From positions 1,348,088 to 1,412,087 of the forward strand of contig CM068323.1 of assembly GCA_034766995.1 (NCBI GenBank): DNA of 64,000 bases, in the 5' to 3' direction. Shown piece by piece: positions 52,468 to 64,000 of the stretch. Each line of letters begins with the position of its first letter. Position 1 is the first letter of the stretch. The position numbers and the translations under genes were made by a program. The DNA comes from Acanthacorydalis orientalis. Its lineage: Eukaryota; Arthropoda; Insecta; Megaloptera; Corydalidae. A model generated the notes under the pieces. That model searched no databases. It was not told the origin of the DNA and was given only the letters and a program-made list of their open reading frames with translations.

Positions 52468-55030
52468 CGTGTCGACCTGCTACGTCGTAAAATAACGGAA
52501 CTTTTCGAATAGTGTTATCGTTACGGAAGCGTGATTTTTAAAAAAACCGCATCGCGGCGTGCGATGTTTTACCGACCGTATAGTAAAGTCGGGATAGGTA
52601 CGTGAATATCGTCGATTTCTTACCGTCCGGTCATTTGTTCGGGACGCGGTCGGTATACGTATCAATTACGATTTAGACTCGGCGGCGTTCTTATTTAAAT
52701 TCGAAACGCTGTTATTTATTGACGAGCTCTTCGGAAAACACAGCGTCGTATTTACATTTAATTCGACTATGTTTAATTGTCATGCGGATACACCTGTATT
52801 CTTTTTACCGTACGGTACATCGTAAACCGACGTATAAAATCTTTTTGCCGCTAGATGACCTCAAACTCGACGACAAAGACGCGGTCGTAGAAATCTCGAT
52901 ACTGTCACTAACGATAGTAGTATGGCAGGAGTAATGAGTCGGAAAGATTACAATGTTTATCGAACTAAAATAAACATCTGTATTCAAACCGTTCGTTTCT
53001 TTGTTTTTATCGATAGTTATTTTTATAATAGTTTATATTTAAATCTAAGTGTAAAAATATACCTTTTTAAACAGCTTTTTGTAGAAACCGAATGCTCGAT
53101 TAAGTAACAAATGAAATTTAAATTAAAAGAGCGATCGTGTGTTTTAAAGCTTCCCGAGTCTCGACATATATATTCTAGAAAGCTTAAAAAATATTATAGG
53201 TTGTAAGTATGTATGAAACGATGAAATTCTCGACTCGACCTCAGATTCAAACGTGTTGGAATCGAATGTTTAGTTTAATTTACTGCAGGATAGCCATAGA
53301 TTTGAGAATTTATTGCTTTAATAATATATGACAGTCATTTATTGTAAATAAATGATCTTTGATATGAAACAACTTAAATGCTAAATTATTTATCTTTTTA
53401 ATAAACGTGTGACCGCTCATCTCGAAGGCATCCAGGCACGATCGGACCAAAGCCGTAACAAGTGTGCGTACCATGAAAAAAAATGTCGAGCGGAACTGAA
53501 ACGTCACCGTTTTTTAAATATCAAAACAGTTAATTTTTCTTAATGTGAATAAGTTTTAGGATATTAGGATTATGAGACGGCGATGATTGTCGGGTGAAAA
53601 CCTTTTTTTTTCGAAAAGGTCAGCTGTAATTCATTTTATGTTTAATAAAAATTTTCTCAAGTACTAATTTGCCATGAAAATGCCAATGTTTCGATGTTCG
53701 ACAGCTAATGTCCACGTTTAATGTTTGACCGCTATATGAATTGTTTTGAAGACCGATTTTGCAAATATAATGTATTCGATTGTTTTCACTGATCGGTCCA
53801 TTCCAAAAGGTGAAAAATTGGCTTTTTTTCACATAAAATGTGCACAAGAAACAAAATAAATTGCAAAAGTATAATTTCGTGCAAGTGCATACGCCAGAAG
53901 TCGGTGACCGCAAGAGTACGGCGTGCAATTGGAGGTGAGAGTGAGCGATTATTGTTAGCGATAGATTCGCAGAATAAAAAAAACGAGCTACTACAATGCA
54001 ATATAATTAACTCCCATCGCAAATTTTGAGGTTAGTTTGCGCCTGTCAAATCAGTAGACGCGTAGTGTTTCTACTCGTTCATGCAAGATTTATCTGATAC
54101 AAGACGACTTTAATGGACCGATGATGCCCTCTCCCCTGTACCAAACACACTCTGAAGAAATCAAAGTCAAAGAGAGAGATACTTTATCTATGATCTATGT
54201 CAAAGAGTATGTAAAACAGCTGCGGTGTAGTGGAAAAACAACAAATGACATCTCGCTCGACACATTTTAAGTCAGACGTCGAACGGTACTTTCGAGTGAA
54301 ACGTCAGACCTGTGTTGTGTCCAGCTGTTAGTAGTTTTTTTTTTGGTGCCTTTTAATTGTTCTTGAACATATATACGTTTCAGTGAACGTTCAAACTTCT
54401 GTTTGGAATAACATTCATCCGAACACATATAATTTTATATTTGACTACGTACAGAAGTTTGAACTTTGATGGGGGAGGTCAAGGTCAAATCGGAAAGTTG
54501 ACATATCAACACAACGTTTATTTCCTGAACTGCAACCTACTGTACTCTGAATGGTATTGAAGTAGTTAGTAAAACCACTACATGTTCTTGCAAGGTAATT
54601 TATTTATACATGTGTGTGTGTGTATATATATATATGTGTGTGTGTATATATATGTCATCATCCTCTTTTGATACATTGCTGGATGAAGACTTTTTCCAAA
54701 ACTTTCCAGTTCAAACGATTCACTTCATTGCACAACATTGCCCTTCACTGAGTGACAACACTGGTCAAATACTTTTCCAATTAATCAAGAGTAGGATATT
54801 CAATTTAAATATTGAAGCGTTTCATCCAAACGAACTCCATCCACTTTTTATTCGTCTGTTGACTTTGTCACTGAATAATCCACACGATTTTTTTTAAAGT
54901 AATCGTATAATTGCGAGTATACGTATGTACACGTGAGATATTTCTTTTTAGAATAAGTCGAACACTGCGAGAAACAAGAGCGGTACGAGCCGTCAATAAC
55001 GTCATAAAAAGATTAAAAACGAATGTGAAT
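52468..55030. other. Intergenic region between Smn and Aldh-III
   Basis: It contains the Smn 3' UTR and AT-rich DNA. A TG/TA microsatellite lies at 54608-54652. The frame following it (54652-54897, 81 codons, with FDTLLDEDFFQNFPVQTIHF) is not low-complexity and could be an exon of an unknown gene or an old repeat, but no family is recognised. An acceptor-like TTTCTTTTTAG near 54950 may open the 5' UTR exon of Aldh-III. Confidence 0.4.
54608..54652. repeat. TG/TA microsatellite
   Basis: Alternating TGTGTG and TATATA runs in two blocks, just upstream of an unexplained 81-codon frame. Confidence 0.9.
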
Positions 55031-61967
<6,937 letters not shown>

Positions 61968-64000
61968 GTGAGTATTCGATTTCGGTCGTGCGGATCGATT
62001 CCGTTTTCACCTCGCCGGGCGCGGAAAGAAATTTCGGCGAAAACGTTCGTTCGCTCCGTGACGATCGACGAGAAAATCCGTACTTTACTTCGAAAAACGA
62101 CGTCGTCGAATCGTTCGCGTACCTCGAGATTTTTTTATTTCGGATTACGCTTCGTATCGACGGTCGCGACCGTTCGTCGTAACGAAAAGCGCTAGATCGA
62201 GAATTATCGTTCTCGATTCCGAGTCGTTCGTGCGCGGTACGAATCCGTCCGTCTACGTTGTTTTTCCGGTCCGTACGGTTCCGTACCGATTTTGTATCCG
62301 GAGTGATTTTATTTCGGCGTCTTTACTCTTTTAGCGTCGACGGATCTCCGCGATCGATCGGTTACGATCGTCGGTGCGTCGTGGCCGTCCGTGAGAACGG
62401 TTTAAAAACGAACGTGCGTTCGGTCGACCGAACGTCTATTACGAATTCGACGCCGACCGAAGCGTTACTGGTTGAACCGACATTTACACGCGGATGCTCT
62501 CTTCGCCTCACGAACTATGACAAAAATTTCTCTGTTTAAAAATACATCGATTCGGCCTTCGACGCTTCGGTCCGCCTGAGTTTTCAGCCGCCGTGTCGGA
62601 ACCGTATCGTGACGAAGTAACTAGAGAGGTGCCGGAGTCGTGTGATCGATCTCGCGTGTTTTCGGTATCGTGACATACCGTGTTCGATCACGATCGAGAA
62701 ACGTCTACGTTCGAACGTACACGTCGGCGTTTTTTCTCGTACGTCTGTCGTTCGGACGAACGATTCGAAGTAGCGCGTTCGGTACGGCACCGGTCCGGAA
62801 CGCTAGACGTGTACGCGGCGCGAGGTACGTTTCTTTCGAACGAAAACGAATTCTTTTTCTGTTACAGAAGACACGTACGTTCGACGGTATCCGAGCGGTA
62901 CGTAACGGAGAGTACGGAAGTACCGCTACGTCTCGAAGCCGACCGGTACGATTACGGAACGTCGCGAAACGTATCCGCTCGATACGTTTTCACGGACGAC
63001 GACGTCGTTTCGATTTCACGAGACCGATAACGGTTTCGTTAGCGACGATCGTTCCGAAAACGATCGTCCTCCGTGAGACGACGTCGGTTCGTAAACGTTC
63101 GTCGTCGTATTATCGAATTCGGAGCGGGAGGATAACGAAAAATAATTTACTCGTTTTATAATTTTAATCGGTAAGCTCGATAGATCACCGTAGCGAGCGA
63201 TGCATGAATCTAAAGGTAGTAGTTTTTAGGACGGAAAAAGTATATAGCGTCATAGTACGGTGCCAGATATGTTTCTATAGTTTTAGTACGTCGTATATCG
63301 TTTTCGAGCGTAGTCGTTTTTCACTGTCACCCGATTATCTACGATACGTTTCCGGGTGCTACGGTCGAGTTCACGCGACCGCGACCGAAGGTTCGACGTT
63401 TCGTCGGAAACGTCGGATCGAACGATTTTGTCGTCGGGTCTAGTTGATTTTTTGAACCACGAGCGAGTTTCACACTCGACGGATAATAGCGTACGTAAAT
63501 TCGTATGCCGTTCTTCCGAGTAGCGGACGAAGCGAGAGCGTCGCACTTTACATTTTATCTATACGATTTAACGTGTAATGGGTCGTCGATACGTGCAGAG
63601 AGTATGGACATTATCTCTGGTACATATGTGTGTGTATATATATATATATATATCTATATATATGTATATACGTGTATATACACATATACGTATGTATATG
63701 TAAAGAGCAAATTTACAGGTTTCCGTTATTAAGTAAGGTCGTACCTCTTTTTAATATAATATCCGTATAAAAATTTCTATCGGCGATAAAACGTCGACGA
63801 ACGCAGTAGTCGCAGACACAAGATCGTTTACTTAAGACATAGACTTAGTCGAGGACGTCTCCTCGTTTACGAACGTCACGTTTCACGTCGCCGTCTTCGT
63901 TTTGCTCGTCCACGCCGTGAAAGAGATCGAACCGCACGAAATAACGTCCGCGTTCTTTCGATCTTCCGTTCGGAATTTCACGGTCCGGTCGTCGGTCTGC
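61968..64000. other. Region downstream of Aldh-III
   Basis: CpG-rich DNA with many short frames on both strands and no recognised domain. The base directly after the stop codon begins GTGAGT, a consensus donor. A TA/TG microsatellite lies at about 63631-63702. A further gene may begin here, but nothing supports a call. Confidence 0.4.
63631..63702. repeat. TA/TG microsatellite
   Basis: Alternating TGTGTG, TATATA and TACGTA runs. Confidence 0.9.

Noticed and set aside
62258..63161. Long Arg/Ser/Val-rich plus-strand frames downstream of Aldh-III
   Set aside because: Biased CG-rich sequence keeps frames open; no domain or splice support.

Overview
This is eukaryotic, almost certainly insect, nuclear DNA. 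The host genes have introns with GT/AG borders. The repeats are arthropod types: copia with an internal-tRNA primer site, BEL/Pao, errantivirus-like gypsy with env, Jockey and RTE LINEs, mariner, PIF/Harbinger and a Mutator-like element. The right half is rich in CpG and CGA/TCG words, and the window holds a NACHT-ankyrin gene. Both would fit Hymenoptera, but the species cannot be fixed from this sequence.

Region 1 (1-37,850) is a transposon graveyard with few or no host genes. In order it holds: a BEL/Pao LTR and gag relic with a 0.55 kb direct repeat; a gypsy gag/protease fused in frame to a BEL gag piece (2059-3738); a gypsy protease relic (about 5170-6233); a young, nearly complete copia element (7288-11767, target duplication CTTAC); and a PIF/Harbinger relic with both its MADF-like and HARBI1-like parts (11775-12910). 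Then comes a stack about 20 kb deep built into an errantivirus-like gypsy (LTR start 14080, protease 17104, integrase 28950, env 31115, PPT 32945, LTR 32961-33777). Into this stack went an RTE LINE, two oppositely oriented copia pieces, a Mutator-like element, a Jockey element, a second gypsy with a SAP-domain Gag (23383-28949) and an intact mariner (29491-30783). A solo LTR of the same errantivirus family follows at 33850-34341 with target duplication ATAG.

From 34,765 to 37,015 lie two halves of a parvovirus (densovirus)-like NS1 helicase relic. They are separated by a LINE/gypsy block whose flanks carry a roughly 25-28 bp duplication of the viral sequence. hAT and LINE RT scraps follow.

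Region 2 (37,850-64,000) carries the host genes. On the minus strand, 42726-47300 is a GC-rich intronless gene for a protein of about 1,524 residues: an N-terminal PD-(D/E)XK nuclease-like segment, a NACHT ATPase and about 14 ankyrin repeats. On the plus strand are a complete single-coding-exon SMN gene (51832-52467) and a nine-exon fatty aldehyde dehydrogenase (class 3 ALDH, 55031-61967, 492 residues with a C-terminal membrane anchor). One ALDH intron carries a 554 bp internally deleted mariner that still encodes DNA-binding helices.

The host genes do not form an operon or a pathway: SMN acts in snRNP assembly, ALDH3 in lipid aldehyde detoxification, and the NACHT-ankyrin protein is a candidate innate immune sensor. 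The most interesting points are the nuclease-NACHT-ankyrin architecture, the split NS1 relic, the insulator-like repeat array in the second gypsy leader, and the recurrent insertion of one LTR family into one short repeat.
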